From Lysobacteraceae bacterium (GTDB taxonomy: Bacteria > Pseudomonadota > Gammaproteobacteria > Xanthomonadales > Wenzhouxiangellaceae), in assembly GCA_020201235.1 (NCBI GenBank), contig JAIVHD010000241.1:1-9562 (forward strand): DNA of 9,562 bases. The letters are read 5' to 3'. The notes below the pieces were generated by a model. It searched no databases. It saw nothing but the letters and a program-made list of their open reading frames with translations, and had not been told where the DNA came from. The translations under genes and the position numbers were made by a program. Below, piece after piece: positions 1 through 6,753 of the stretch (position 1 is the stretch's first letter; the number at the start of each line of letters is the position of its first letter).

Positions 1-26
1 TCAGGACGCGACCCGCGACGACCCTT

Positions 27-1178
27 ATGCCAAAGTTTCCAGACGTTTCGCCGGCCACGCAACTCGTTCGCGGCGCTGTTTATTCCGGCCTCAAACGCCG
101 ACCGGCCTCTGGTCGGCCGCCGATTCCGTTGCACGTCGGCGATACCTGGATGGAGCCCGCCGAGGGTTGTCGCATGCAGGATTTGAAGGTGGCCGACTAC
201 GACGGCCTGCATCGCTATTCGCCGGTGCCCGGCTACCCCGAATTGCGCGACCGCATCGCCGAAGTCCACGGCCAGCGTTCGGGCGTTTCGACCGAGCGCT
301 CGCAAGTAGTCGTTACGGCCGGCGCAACCGCCGGGCTGGCGGCGGCCGTTTCGGCGCTGGTCTCGCCGGGCGAAGACGTGCTGCTGGCGGCACCGTACTG
401 GCCGCTGATCGCTGGCGCAGTTCGGGCCTTTCATGCCCATCCGGTCGACGTGCCGCTCATGACCGAAGCCCGCACCGCCGAGGAGGCCGTGGCCTGCTTC
501 GAACGCCACCGGACCGAGCAAACGGTCGCGGTTTACTGGAATACGCCGCACAACCCGACCGGGCGATTGTTGGATCGCTCGTGGCTGCAGGCGCTCACGG
601 CCTGGGCGCGCGAGCACAAGCTGTGGATTCTGGCCGACGAGGTGTACGAGGATTATGTCTACGCCGGCGAGCACCTCTACACCCGTTTGCTGGCACCCGA
701 GCGCACGATTTCGGTGCATTCTTTTTCCAAGGCATTCGGCATGGCCGGCAACCGCTGCGGTTACCTGGTCGGGCCCCAGGAAGCGGTCGGTGCGATCATG
801 CGCATTGTCACCAATATCAACTACTCGGCCTGTTCGGCCTCGCAACGGGCGGCATTGAATGCCCTGAATGGTGCCGCTCTGCCATGGGTGGAAGCGGCCC
901 GTGAAAAGTATGCCTTGCTTGGACGCGAGGCGGCCGCCGCGCTAGGGCTCGCGGCCCCAAGCGGCGGTACGTTCCTGTTTCCGGATGTCTCGGCCGCGCT
1001 CGACGAGCGCGGCCTGGACGGCTTTTTGGGTGATCTTGCCGAGGCCGGCGTGCTGGCCGCACCCGGTCGTAGCTTCGGGCCGTATCCCAGGCATATCCGC
1101 GTGTGCTTCACGGCCGCCGAACCCGACGAGGTCCGCCGCGGTATCGATATTCTGGCCGGCATGATCAACCGCCGGTAG
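27..1178 (+). CDS. PLP-dependent class I/II aminotransferase
   Basis: A 383-residue fold-type I aminotransferase, a normal length for the family. It should transfer an amino group between an amino acid and a 2-oxo acid in the cytoplasm; the substrate cannot be read from the sequence. Visible motifs: NTPHNPTG around residues 172-179 (Asn176 contacts the cofactor), LADEVYEDY with Asp204 and Tyr207 (pyridine nitrogen and phenol contacts), SFSKAFG with Lys235 as the Schiff-base lysine, Arg243 in GNRCGY, and RHIRVCFT near the C terminus with Arg358 as the likely substrate-carboxylate arginine. All expected catalytic residues are present. No clear Shine-Dalgarno sequence precedes ATG 27, and the frame stays open to the window edge, so a start further upstream is possible. 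The MAPEG gene follows 79 bp downstream on the same strand. The class assignment is firm; the specific reaction is unknown. Confidence 0.93.
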   Translation: MPKFPDVSPATQLVRGAVYSGLKRRPASGRPPIPLHVGDTWMEPAEGCRMQDLKVADYDGLHRYSPVPGYPELRDRIAEVHGQRSGVSTERSQVVVTAGATAGLAAAVSALVSPGEDVLLAAPYWPLIAGAVRAFHAHPVDVPLMTEARTAEEAVACFERHRTEQTVAVYWNTPHNPTGRLLDRSWLQALTAWAREHKLWILADEVYEDYVYAGEHLYTRLLAPERTISVHSFSKAFGMAGNRCGYLVGPQEAVGAIMRIVTNINYSACSASQRAALNALNGAALPWVEAAREKYALLGREAAAALGLAAPSGGTFLFPDVSAALDERGLDGFLGDLAEAGVLAAPGRSFGPYPRHIRVCFTAAEPDEVRRGIDILAGMINRR

Positions 1179-1257
1179 CCAGCGCTCGACTTCGGAGTGC
1201 GGCTTGGGTAGGATGCCTGTTCTGGCCGCGACCTGGCCGCTAACGAAAAGCCGCCCC

Positions 1258-1647
1258 ATGACCATCCCGATTATGTGCCTGATCTTCTCCGCGCTGATGA
1301 TACTTTTTACCAAGGTGCCAGTCGCCATGGCCCAGGCTAAGCAAGGCAAGGGCTACGACAATCGCTATCCGCGCGATCAGCAGGCCGGGCTAAGCGGTTT
1401 CGGCGCACGCGCACTGGCCGCCCACCAGAACATGATCGAGGCCTTTCCTGTATTCGCGGCCGGCTTGTTGCTGGCCATGGTTGCCGGCGTCGCGGGCCAG
1501 TGGTTGGGCATTCTCTCACTGGTTTTCGTGTCTGCACGCATTGCCTATTCGCTTTGCTACTGGGCCGATCTCCACGTGCTGCGAAGCCTGAGCTGGAGCG
1601 CCGGCTTCGGCGCCTCGATCGGGCTGATGGCGTTGCCGTTGTTCTAG
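1258..1647 (+). CDS. MAPEG-family small integral membrane protein
   Basis: A 129-residue hydrophobic protein of the MAPEG superfamily (membrane-associated eicosanoid and glutathione metabolism proteins). The family usually has about 130 residues and four membrane helices. An N-terminal helix spans about residues 3-24. The hallmark loop GYDNRYPRD (32-40) follows, then RALAAHQNMIEAFPVF (51-66), a helix at about 66-88, the ARIAYSLCYWADL segment (93-105) and a last helix at about 112-128. The AHQN..E.FP pattern and the GYDNR loop are typical of bacterial MAPEG proteins, whose substrates are mostly unknown; glutathione-linked chemistry is known only for some members. I chose ATG 1258 over the in-frame ATG at 1204. 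The upstream 18 residues are polar and outside the domain, and the earlier start has no properly spaced ribosome site. A weak AAAAG lies 7 bases before 1258. The stop codon TAG lies in the left end of the palindromic element. Confidence 0.85.
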   Translation: MTIPIMCLIFSALMILFTKVPVAMAQAKQGKGYDNRYPRDQQAGLSGFGARALAAHQNMIEAFPVFAAGLLLAMVAGVAGQWLGILSLVFVSARIAYSLCYWADLHVLRSLSWSAGFGASIGLMALPLF

Positions 1648-1812
1648 GAGCCTGTCGGGTTTAACGCTGATCTACTGCGGAAAAGCCGGATTGGGCCAGA
1701 TTCTCCGCTCTTTTTCGTTAAATAGGCCCACTATTCGCCTCAAAAGATCGAAAAATCTGGCTCCAACCGGACTTTCCCTCGCTACGATCGGTTAAATCCG
1801 ACAGGCTCCTAG
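1644..1812. repeat. 169-bp imperfect palindrome, MITE-like element with CTAG flanks
   Basis: The two arms are inverted copies centred on base 1728 and align without gaps. The outermost 22 bp match at 21 positions: CTAGGAGCCTGTCGG at the left end recurs inverted at 1798-1812, with one mismatch further in. Over 82 bp per arm I counted about 56 complementary positions; the weakest stretch is about 1666-1680. The loop at 1726-1730 is five bases. Both outer tetramers are CTAG (1644-1647, 1809-1812), which fits a 4-bp target duplication. The element proper would then be 1648-1808, with near-perfect 18-bp terminal inverted repeats and no coding capacity. This suggests a non-autonomous, MITE-like element. 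CTAG-type targets with 4-bp duplications are known for some IS5-family elements, but the parent element is not identified. As RNA it would form a long hairpin on either strand and may end transcription from both convergent genes. No transposase gene is in the window. Confidence 0.75.
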
Positions 1813-2975
1813 GCGCTTTCTTTCAGAGCCTTCAGCGCGGGCAATTCCTTGCCTTCGACGTATTCCAGAAACGCCCCGCCGGCGGTTGAGATGTAATCGA
1901 TGCGGTCGCGTACGTTGAATTTCTCGATCGCGGCAATGGTGTCGCCGCCGCCGGCCAGCGTAAACCCCGGGCAGGCGGCGACGGCGTGGGCGATGGCCTG
2001 GGTGCCGGAGTGGAACGATTCGAATTCGAACACGCCGATCGGCCCGTTCCAGATGACGGTACCGGCTTCGCGCACGATGCTGGCCAGCTTTCCGGCCGAC
2101 TCGGGACCGATGTCGAGGATCATTTCATCGGCGTGGATCCGATTGACATCGCGCAACGTCGCGTGCGCTTGCTGATTGAAGCGCTCGGCGGTGAGAACAT
2201 CGGTCGGTAGCGGGATATCGGCACCCTTTTGCCTGGCGCGTTCGATCAGTTGCCGGGCGGTCTCGACCAGATCGGCTTCGTGCAGCGATGTGCCGATGCG
2301 ATAGCCGGCGGCTGCCAGAAAGGTGTTGGCAATGCCGCCGCCGACAATCAGTTGGTCGACTTTGTCGATCAGCGATTCGAGCACTTCCAGCTTGCCTGTG
2401 ATCTTGGCACCGCCAACGATGGCCACCAGCGGACGTGCCGGGTCGGCCAGCGCCTTGTCAAGCGCATCGACTTCGGCCGCCAGCAGCGGTCCGGCACAGG
2501 TGACTTTCGCATGACGAATAACACCCTCGGTCGATGCCTGGGCGCGGTGCGCGGTGGCGAAGGCGTCCATGACGAATACATCGCACAGCTCGGCCATTTT
2601 TTTGGCAAGCGCGTCGTCGTTGGCTTTTTCGCCCTTCAAAAAGCGGACGTTTTCCAGCAGCACACATTGGCCCGCCTGAACTTCAACGCCATCGATCCAG
2701 TCGGTCACCAGCTCGACCGTCACGCCGAGGAGTTCGGTCAGCTTTTCGGCCACCGGTTTGAGCGAGTATTGCGGATCCGGCTGACCTTCGGTCGGTCGTC
2801 CGAGATGGGACATGACCATGACCGCAGCGCCGGCATCCAGCGCCCGTCGAATGGTCGGCACGGAAGCCTGGATTCGCGCATCGGAGCTGACGCGACCTTC
2901 GCGAATTGGCACATTCAGGTCGACCCGGATCAGCACGCGCTTGTTGCTGATGTCGGTCTGGTCGAGGGTTTTCAT
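1809..2975 (-). CDS. pgk: Phosphoglycerate kinase
   Basis: A 388-residue cytoplasmic phosphoglycerate kinase, close to the usual ~387-residue bacterial length. It interconverts 1,3-bisphosphoglycerate + ADP and 3-phosphoglycerate + ATP in glycolysis and gluconeogenesis. Family signatures in order: RVDLNVP (17-23), SHLGRP (56-61), ENVRFLKGE (108-116), [13 protein letters not shown] (137-149), [12 protein letters not shown] in the hinge region (188-199), [29 protein letters not shown] (309-319), [13 protein letters not shown] (341-353, nucleotide phosphate loop) and [20 protein letters not shown] at the C terminus. It appears complete and intact. I take ATG 2975 as the start because GGTGA lies five bases upstream. 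A GTG at 2984 would add three residues but has a poorer ribosome site. It lies 238 bp downstream of gap on the same strand. Its TAG stop is formed by the right end of the palindromic element. Confidence 0.98.
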   Translation of the reverse strand: MKTLDQTDISNKRVLIRVDLNVPIREGRVSSDARIQASVPTIRRALDAGAAVMVMSHLGRPTEGQPDPQYSLKPVAEKLTELLGVTVELVTDWIDGVEVQAGQCVLLENVRFLKGEKANDDALAKKMAELCDVFVMDAFATAHRAQASTEGVIRHAKVTCAGPLLAAEVDALDKALADPARPLVAIVGGAKITGKLEVLESLIDKVDQLIVGGGIANTFLAAAGYRIGTSLHEADLVETARQLIERARQKGADIPLPTDVLTAERFNQQAHATLRDVNRIHADEMILDIGPESAGKLASIVREAGTVIWNGPIGVFEFESFHSGTQAIAHAVAACPGFTLAGGGDTIAAIEKFNVRDRIDYISTAGGAFLEYVEGKELPALKALKESA

Positions 2976-3213
2976 CGCGGTCACCGTTTCAAGAAAGCGT
3001 GTTTTATCATTGCAAATGCGGGTTTGGCAGTGGCCTTGTGCCGACGATCAAACGACCGTGGATGGTCATCGCGCGTGCGGCACCGTTTGCAGCTGCGGGT
3101 TGTCGTCGCGTCACGTGCCAACACTTCGGGACCGTGCCAGGCAACCGGTACGCGTACTGGCTGTCGGCCGCTCGGGAGGACGCAATACAATCGATACGCA
3201 CGCACCATGGATT
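2976..3213 (-). other. Intergenic region between gap and pgk
   Basis: These 238 bp separate two genes that are often close together. I see no convincing gene here; the short open frames have no recognisable domain or ribosome site. The pgk-proximal part is locally AT-richer, with GATAAA around 3002-3007 on the minus strand as a possible weak -10 element, but no good -35 at standard spacing. A separate pgk promoter is possible and not demonstrated. No U-tailed hairpin follows gap, so read-through is equally possible. Confidence 0.4.
2981..2985 (-). promoter_or_regulatory. Ribosome binding site deciding the pgk start
   Basis: On the minus strand GGTGA sits five bases before ATG 2975. It overlaps the alternative GTG codon at 2984, so it can only serve the ATG. 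This is why the shorter PGK reading frame is preferred. Confidence 0.55.
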
Positions 3214-4221
3214 TTAGCCAAGTTTGCCCAGTACCAGTGCGGTGTCGAGCATCCGATTGGAAAACCCCCATTCATTGTCGTACCAGCTCAGCACCTTGAC
3301 CAGTCGGCCATTGACCTTGGTCAGCGAAGCGTCGAAGATCGATGACCTCGGATCGTGGTTGAAGTCGACCGAAACGAGCGGCTCGTCGTTGTAGCCCAAG
3401 ATGCCCTTGAGCGCGCCTTCACTGGCGGTTTTGACGGTCTGGTTGACTTCATCGACGGTCGTGTCGCGGCTGGCAATGAAGCTCAGATCGACGACCGAGA
3501 CGTTGATGGTCGGCACGCGCATCGCGAAGCCGTCGAGCTTGCCGTCGAGCTCGGGCAACACCAGGCCGACTGCGGCGGCCGCACCGGTCTTGGTCGGGAT
3601 CTGGCTCATGGTAGCCGAGCGCGCGCGTCGCAGATCGCTGTGGAAAACATCGGTCAGCACCTGGTCGTTGGCGTAGGCGTGAATCGTCGTCATCAGGCCC
3701 GACTCCAAGCCGATCGCGTCATTGATCGGCTTGACCATCGGCGACAGGCAGTTGGTGGTGCACGAAGCATTCGAGACCACACGGTCGTCGGCGGTCAGAA
3801 TGCCGTGGTTGACACCATAGACGATGGTCGGCAGATCTTTACCGGCCGGGGCCGAGATCAACACCCGGCGCGCGCCAGCGGCCAGGTGCGCCGAGGCCTT
3901 TTCCCTGCTGGCGAAAAAGCCGGTGCATTCCATCACCACGTCAATTTCCAGCTCGCTCCAGGGAAGCTTGGCCGGATCGCGCTCGGCCAGCACTCTGATG
4001 CGGTCGCCGTTGACGACCATTGCATCGCCGTCGACCGACACATCGGCGTTGAAGCGACCGTGCGCGGTGTCGTACCGGGTCAGGTGGGCATTGGTGTTCG
4101 GGTCGCCAAGGTCGTTGACGGCGACAATCTGTAGTTCGTCGGTGCGACCATACTCATACAGAGCGCGCAACACGTTGCGGCCAATTCGGCCATAGCCATT
4201 GATGGCGACTTTGATCGGCAT
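3214..4221 (-). CDS. gap: Glyceraldehyde-3-phosphate dehydrogenase, type I
   Basis: A 335-residue phosphorylating GAPDH of full length. It oxidises glyceraldehyde 3-phosphate to 1,3-bisphosphoglycerate in the cytoplasm, the step before PGK. The Rossmann motif INGYGRIGR is at residues 7-15. Asn36-Asp37 at the end of strand 2 fits binding of the NAD ribose hydroxyls. The catalytic motif SNASCTTNC places the nucleophile at Cys154, and [10 protein letters not shown] places the general base at His181. Phosphate-binding elements include LRRAR and IPTKTGAA (208-215), and [12 protein letters not shown] lies near the C terminus. The NDQ..TD and [11 protein letters not shown] versions match the subgroup I recall from proteobacteria such as Neisseria and Pseudomonas, rather than E. 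coli GapA with its HATTATQ and PSSTGAAKAV. Erythrose-4-phosphate dehydrogenase (Epd) is a close relative and less likely. GGAG lies seven bases before ATG 4221. Upstream, 250 bp separate it from the protease gene, so it may have its own promoter. Confidence 0.97.
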   Translation of the reverse strand: MPIKVAINGYGRIGRNVLRALYEYGRTDELQIVAVNDLGDPNTNAHLTRYDTAHGRFNADVSVDGDAMVVNGDRIRVLAERDPAKLPWSELEIDVVMECTGFFASREKASAHLAAGARRVLISAPAGKDLPTIVYGVNHGILTADDRVVSNASCTTNCLSPMVKPINDAIGLESGLMTTIHAYANDQVLTDVFHSDLRRARSATMSQIPTKTGAAAAVGLVLPELDGKLDGFAMRVPTINVSVVDLSFIASRDTTVDEVNQTVKTASEGALKGILGYNDEPLVSVDFNHDPRSSIFDASLTKVNGRLVKVLSWYDNEWGFSNRMLDTALVLGKLG

Positions 4222-4240
4222 TCCTTCTCTCCCCGGTTGG

Positions 4241-4308
4241 GATTTGATAAGCGATCTTCTGATTGTAATTCGCTTGGCCGGCCGGCGGAGTTCCGATTGC
4301 GATTTGAT
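4241..4308 (-). promoter_or_regulatory. Pair of 8-bp direct repeats in the gap leader
   Basis: GATTTGAT occurs at 4241-4248 and again at 4301-4308 on the plus strand (ATCAAATC in the sense of gap), with starts 60 bp apart. Both lie within 90 bp upstream of the gap start. Between them, on the minus strand, TACAAT resembles a -10 hexamer but has no good -35. The pair could be activator or repressor half-sites; chance is also plausible. Confidence 0.25.
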
Positions 4309-4319
4309 CTGCGTTGCGC

Positions 4320-4339
4320 GGCTCTGACCGGTCTGAGCC
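4320..4339. repeat. 20-bp palindrome upstream of gap, possible operator
   Basis: GGCTCTGACCGGTCTGAGCC pairs with its own reverse complement at 9 of 10 positions per half, with no loop. It sits about 100 bp upstream of the gap start and about 130 bp after the protease stop. No T-run follows on either side, so a Rho-independent terminator is unlikely. Its form suits a dimeric DNA-binding regulator. No protein is assigned. Confidence 0.4.
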
Positions 4340-4471
4340 CGCCGTATTCACCACCCCGCCTACTGCGGCGCCGCCATGCCCCGCGTCTGCGGCGTTTCGC
4401 TCGGTCGCGCATCCTCATCGTACAGGCGAGTCCGTTTCCGGTCGGATCGAGCGCCATTGGCCGGCACCCGG

Positions 4472-5869
4472 TTAGTCGATAACGGCCAGATAGGCGCGCC
4501 CGCGTCGGCGAATTTCCAGCGCCAGCCGGTTTTCAGAAATCGGGAAGCGGTGCCGAAGCTGGCGCAGGTTGCGAACCGCTTCTCGGTTGACGGCAACGAT
4601 CAGATCACCGGGCCGAAGTCCAGACTGCCAGGCTCTGGTGTTGCGCCGCACGTCCTCGACCAATACGCCGCTGACCCCGGCACGCTCCGGCACGCGCGCC
4701 AGCGCAACGCCGTCGAGCCGATCGTCCAGCCGCTGGCCGGAGATGCGCGCGTCAAGGTCCTCGTTGATTTCGACTGTCACCCGCCGACTGCGGCCTTCGC
4801 GCCAATAATCGATACGCACGTCGCGACCGACGCCGAGCAGACCTTCGATGTTGCGCAGGTCCTGGACGTTGCCGACCGGCCGGCGATCGAGACCGACGAT
4901 AACATCGCCGGGCTGCAGCCCGGCCTCGGCGGCGGCACTGTCGGGCAAAACCCGAGTGACCACGGCCCCGTCGACTTCACCGGCATCCAGCGCACGGCGC
5001 AGCTCTGAACTGATCGCCTGGACTTCGACGCCGAGGCTGCCGCGCCGGACTTCGCCGTATTCGACCAGCTGGTTCATGACATCGAGCGCGGTTGAGGCCG
5101 GGATCGCGAAACCGATGCCGACGTTGCCGCCGCTGGGCGTGAAGATGGCGGTATTGATGCCGATCAGCTCGCCGCGCAGGTTGACCAGCGCACCGCCGGA
5201 ATTGCCCGGGTTGATCGACGCATCGGTCTGGATGAAGTTCTGGTATTCCAGCCCGCGCAAGCCGCTGCGGCCGAGTGCTGAGACAATGCCCGAGGTCACC
5301 GTCTGGCCCAGGCCGAACGGGTTGCCGACTGCGACAACGAAATCGCCAACGCGCAGCAGCTCGGTATCAAACAATGGCAACTCGACCAGGTCGTCGGCTT
5401 CGATTCGGACCACGGCCAGATCGGTTTCGCGATCCGAGCCGATATAGACCGCGTTGAACTCGCGCCCGTCCTGGAGCGTGATCGAGATGTCGTCAGCGCC
5501 GTCGATGACGTGGTTGTTGGTCAGGACCAGCCCGGCCTCGGCATTGACGATGACGCCGGAACCCAGCGATCGCTGAACACGCTCGCGCGGCACGCTGGGC
5601 ATGTCGAAAAAACGCCTGAAAAACGGGTCGCTGAACAGCGGACTGGTGCGAACCTGCACCCGGGTCGAACTGTGAATATTGACCACCGCCGGAGTGACTT
5701 TGTCGAGCACCGGTGCCAGCGATGGCAGCGGCTGGCCGTCAACCGATGCGGGCAGCGCGGCATGCAACAGCTGCACGGTCAACAACAGCATCACGGCAGC
5801 CAGCCAGCGAATAACGGCCAAGGGCAACGGGTCGGTGAGTAATCGCGCATGGCTTGGGATCAATTTCAT
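4472..5869 (-). CDS. Periplasmic HtrA/Deg serine endoprotease with two PDZ domains
   Basis: A 465-residue trypsin-fold HtrA protease that degrades misfolded envelope proteins, similar in length to DegQ. A signal segment spans about residues 16-37 (hydrophobic core LAAVMLLLTVQLL), with likely cleavage after LLHA, so it should act in the periplasm. The protease domain runs from about 50 to 265. Its triad is visible: His120 in LTNNHVID, Asp150 in RETDLAVV and Ser224 in INPGNSGGAL. An FSDPFFRRFF loop (79-88) resembles the regulatory LA loop region. PDZ1 covers about 275-365 (RRGSLGVEVQ; AGLQPGDVIV) and PDZ2 about 378-460 (SGLRPGDLIVAVN). Two PDZ domains argue for DegP/DegQ over DegS. The E. coli DegP Q-rich loop is absent, so DegQ-like is the better label. 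ATG 5869 is chosen over the upstream ATG 5929 because AGGA lies five bases before it and the signal peptide then starts properly. It is divergent from the HNH gene. Confidence 0.94.
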   Translation of the reverse strand: MKLIPSHARLLTDPLPLAVIRWLAAVMLLLTVQLLHAALPASVDGQPLPSLAPVLDKVTPAVVNIHSSTRVQVRTSPLFSDPFFRRFFDMPSVPRERVQRSLGSGVIVNAEAGLVLTNNHVIDGADDISITLQDGREFNAVYIGSDRETDLAVVRIEADDLVELPLFDTELLRVGDFVVAVGNPFGLGQTVTSGIVSALGRSGLRGLEYQNFIQTDASINPGNSGGALVNLRGELIGINTAIFTPSGGNVGIGFAIPASTALDVMNQLVEYGEVRRGSLGVEVQAISSELRRALDAGEVDGAVVTRVLPDSAAAEAGLQPGDVIVGLDRRPVGNVQDLRNIEGLLGVGRDVRIDYWREGRSRRVTVEINEDLDARISGQRLDDRLDGVALARVPERAGVSGVLVEDVRRNTRAWQSGLRPGDLIVAVNREAVRNLRQLRHRFPISENRLALEIRRRGRAYLAVID

Positions 5870-5906
5870 GGCATTCCTGGTCTGTGCAAAGATCGAGCGA
5901 CGCTGC

Positions 5907-5934
5907 TTGGATGGCCCCGGCCAACGCAAGTTTC
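5907..5934 (-). promoter_or_regulatory. Putative RpoE (sigma-E) type promoter of the protease gene
   Basis: On the minus strand GAAACTT (5934-5928) is followed by exactly 16 bases and then TCCAA (5911-5907). Compared with the sigma-E consensus GGAACTT, 16-17 bases, TCTAA/TCAAA, this is 6 of 7 at -35 and 4 of 5 at -10. Transcription would start near 5900, giving a leader of about 30 bases containing the AGGA ribosome site. E. coli degP is a known sigma-E target, which supports the idea. The -35 is also part of the 16-bp palindrome AAGTTTCAAGAAACTT (5928-5943), which could instead be, or also be, a regulator site. Confidence 0.42.
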
Positions 5935-5982
5935 AAGAAACTTTCATCGAAAAAGACTTGCAAAGCGCGCCACTTTAAGGCA

Positions 5983-6012
5983 ACTATAGGCGCAGATACG
6001 AAACGCTGACAA
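5983..6012 (-). promoter_or_regulatory. Putative sigma-70 promoter of the protease gene
   Basis: On the minus strand TTGTCA (6012-6007, 5 of 6 to TTGACA) and TATAGT (5988-5983, 5 of 6 to TATAAT) are separated by 18 bases. Transcription would begin near 5976, about 107 bases before the protease start, and would read through the putative sigma-E promoter. This is the best housekeeping-type promoter I can see in the window. No equally good promoter was found in the opposite direction for the HNH gene. Confidence 0.55.
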
Positions 6013-6135
6013 ATCAGCAGTCGGTACGATCATGTTTCGCGCGTGCGTGGTTAGCTTAAATGCTGCGAGCCCAGGTGTGCTCGACCAACTTCGCCGTGCC
6101 CGGATGCAGCGGTCGCCTGCACGCCAGGGCTGCCA

Positions 6136-6747
6136 ATGCTGAACCTGAATCAACAGGTCTTGAGGACCGACGTCTCCGGCATGCCGCTGGAGTGGATCGG
6201 CTACCAGGATGCGGCGCGCCTGATCGTGCTCGAACAGGTCACCTATGCACTGGGTTCGGTCTTGTTTCGCCTGCACGGCGGCACCAATGCGCTCAGCGGC
6301 AATCGGACCGAAATTGCGGTCAACGCGATTCTGGCAACGCACGGCTCGCACCCGGCCGGGCGCAACTTCTACTCCGGTTACACGCCGCCGCTGTCGAACC
6401 GTGCGCTGTTTCGCCGCGATCAGAATCTGTGTCTTTATTGCGGCGGCCACTTCCATGACCGCGAGCTGTCGCGCGATCACGTCAAGCCGCTGGCTGCGCG
6501 CGGCCAGGACAGCTGGGCCAACGTTGTCACCGCCTGCAAGCGCTGCAACAACCACAAGGGCTCGCGCACACCCGAGCAGGCCGGCATGCAACTGCTGGCC
6601 ATCCCGTTCGTGCCAACGCACGCCGAATACGTCTACCTCCAGGGCCGCAGGATTCTGGCCGACCAGATGGACTTTCTGGTCTCGCATTTTCCGCGCAACA
6701 GCGTGCTGCGGCGACGGCTGGAGGCCGGGCAAGGGCTTTTGGCCTGA
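6136..6747 (+). CDS. HNH endonuclease family protein
   Basis: A 203-residue protein with a C-terminal-half HNH nuclease domain. The metal and catalytic pattern is intact: a zinc-ribbon-type Cys pair CLYCGG (Cys99, Cys102), the Asp114-His115 dyad in SRDHVKPLA, Asn129 in WANVV, the second Cys pair CKRC (Cys134, Cys137) and NNHKG with His140. The first ~90 residues (LNLNQQVLRTD..., then WIGYQDAARLIV) match the N-terminal layout of a common group of stand-alone bacterial HNH proteins of unknown role. It probably cuts or nicks DNA, but no methylase, restriction or phage partner is nearby, so a defence role is not supported here. ATG 6136 has AGGG six bases upstream. The frame is open back to 6055 but has no ATG, GTG or TTG there. 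It is divergent from the protease gene and ends one base before the stop of the convergent gene. Confidence 0.88.
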   Translation: MLNLNQQVLRTDVSGMPLEWIGYQDAARLIVLEQVTYALGSVLFRLHGGTNALSGNRTEIAVNAILATHGSHPAGRNFYSGYTPPLSNRALFRRDQNLCLYCGGHFHDRELSRDHVKPLAARGQDSWANVVTACKRCNNHKGSRTPEQAGMQLLAIPFVPTHAEYVYLQGRRILADQMDFLVSHFPRNSVLRRRLEAGQGLLA

Positions 6748-6753
6748 ATCAGG
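6743..6753. other. Convergent stop codons inside an 11-bp palindrome
   Basis: CCTGAATCAGG is a perfect 5-bp inverted repeat around one central base. It contains both stop codons: TGA (6745-6747) of the plus-strand HNH gene and TGA (6751-6749) of the minus-strand gene. There is no room for a terminator between them, so each transcript must run into the neighbouring gene as antisense. Confidence 0.7.

Noticed and set aside
1204..1257. Earlier ATG for the MAPEG gene
   Set aside because: It adds 18 polar residues before the first membrane helix. Its GGTAGG is too close to the ATG to act as a ribosome site.
2229..3299. Long plus-strand open frame (356 codons) antisense to pgk
   Set aside because: It mirrors the pgk codons in a GC-rich region and has no domain, ribosome site or helix pattern. 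PGK on the other strand is certain.
3355..4134. Plus-strand open frame (259 codons) antisense to gap
   Set aside because: Typical shadow of a high-GC gene, rich in Asp, Arg, His and Gly with no recognisable motif.
4320..4339. Palindrome as Rho-independent terminator of the protease gene
   Set aside because: It has no loop and no T-run on the downstream side.
5870..5929. Earlier ATG at 5929 for the protease gene
   Set aside because: It would put 20 charged residues ahead of the signal peptide and overlap the predicted sigma-E promoter. ATG 5869 has a well-placed AGGA.
6060..6458. Plus-strand open frame overlapping the start of the HNH gene
   Set aside because: It overlaps 6136-6458 in another frame, has no motif, and the HNH frame carries clear catalytic residues.
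6136..6747. HNH protein as part of a restriction or anti-phage system
   Set aside because: There is no methyltransferase, helicase, toxin-antitoxin or phage gene beside it, and the neighbours are housekeeping or membrane genes.
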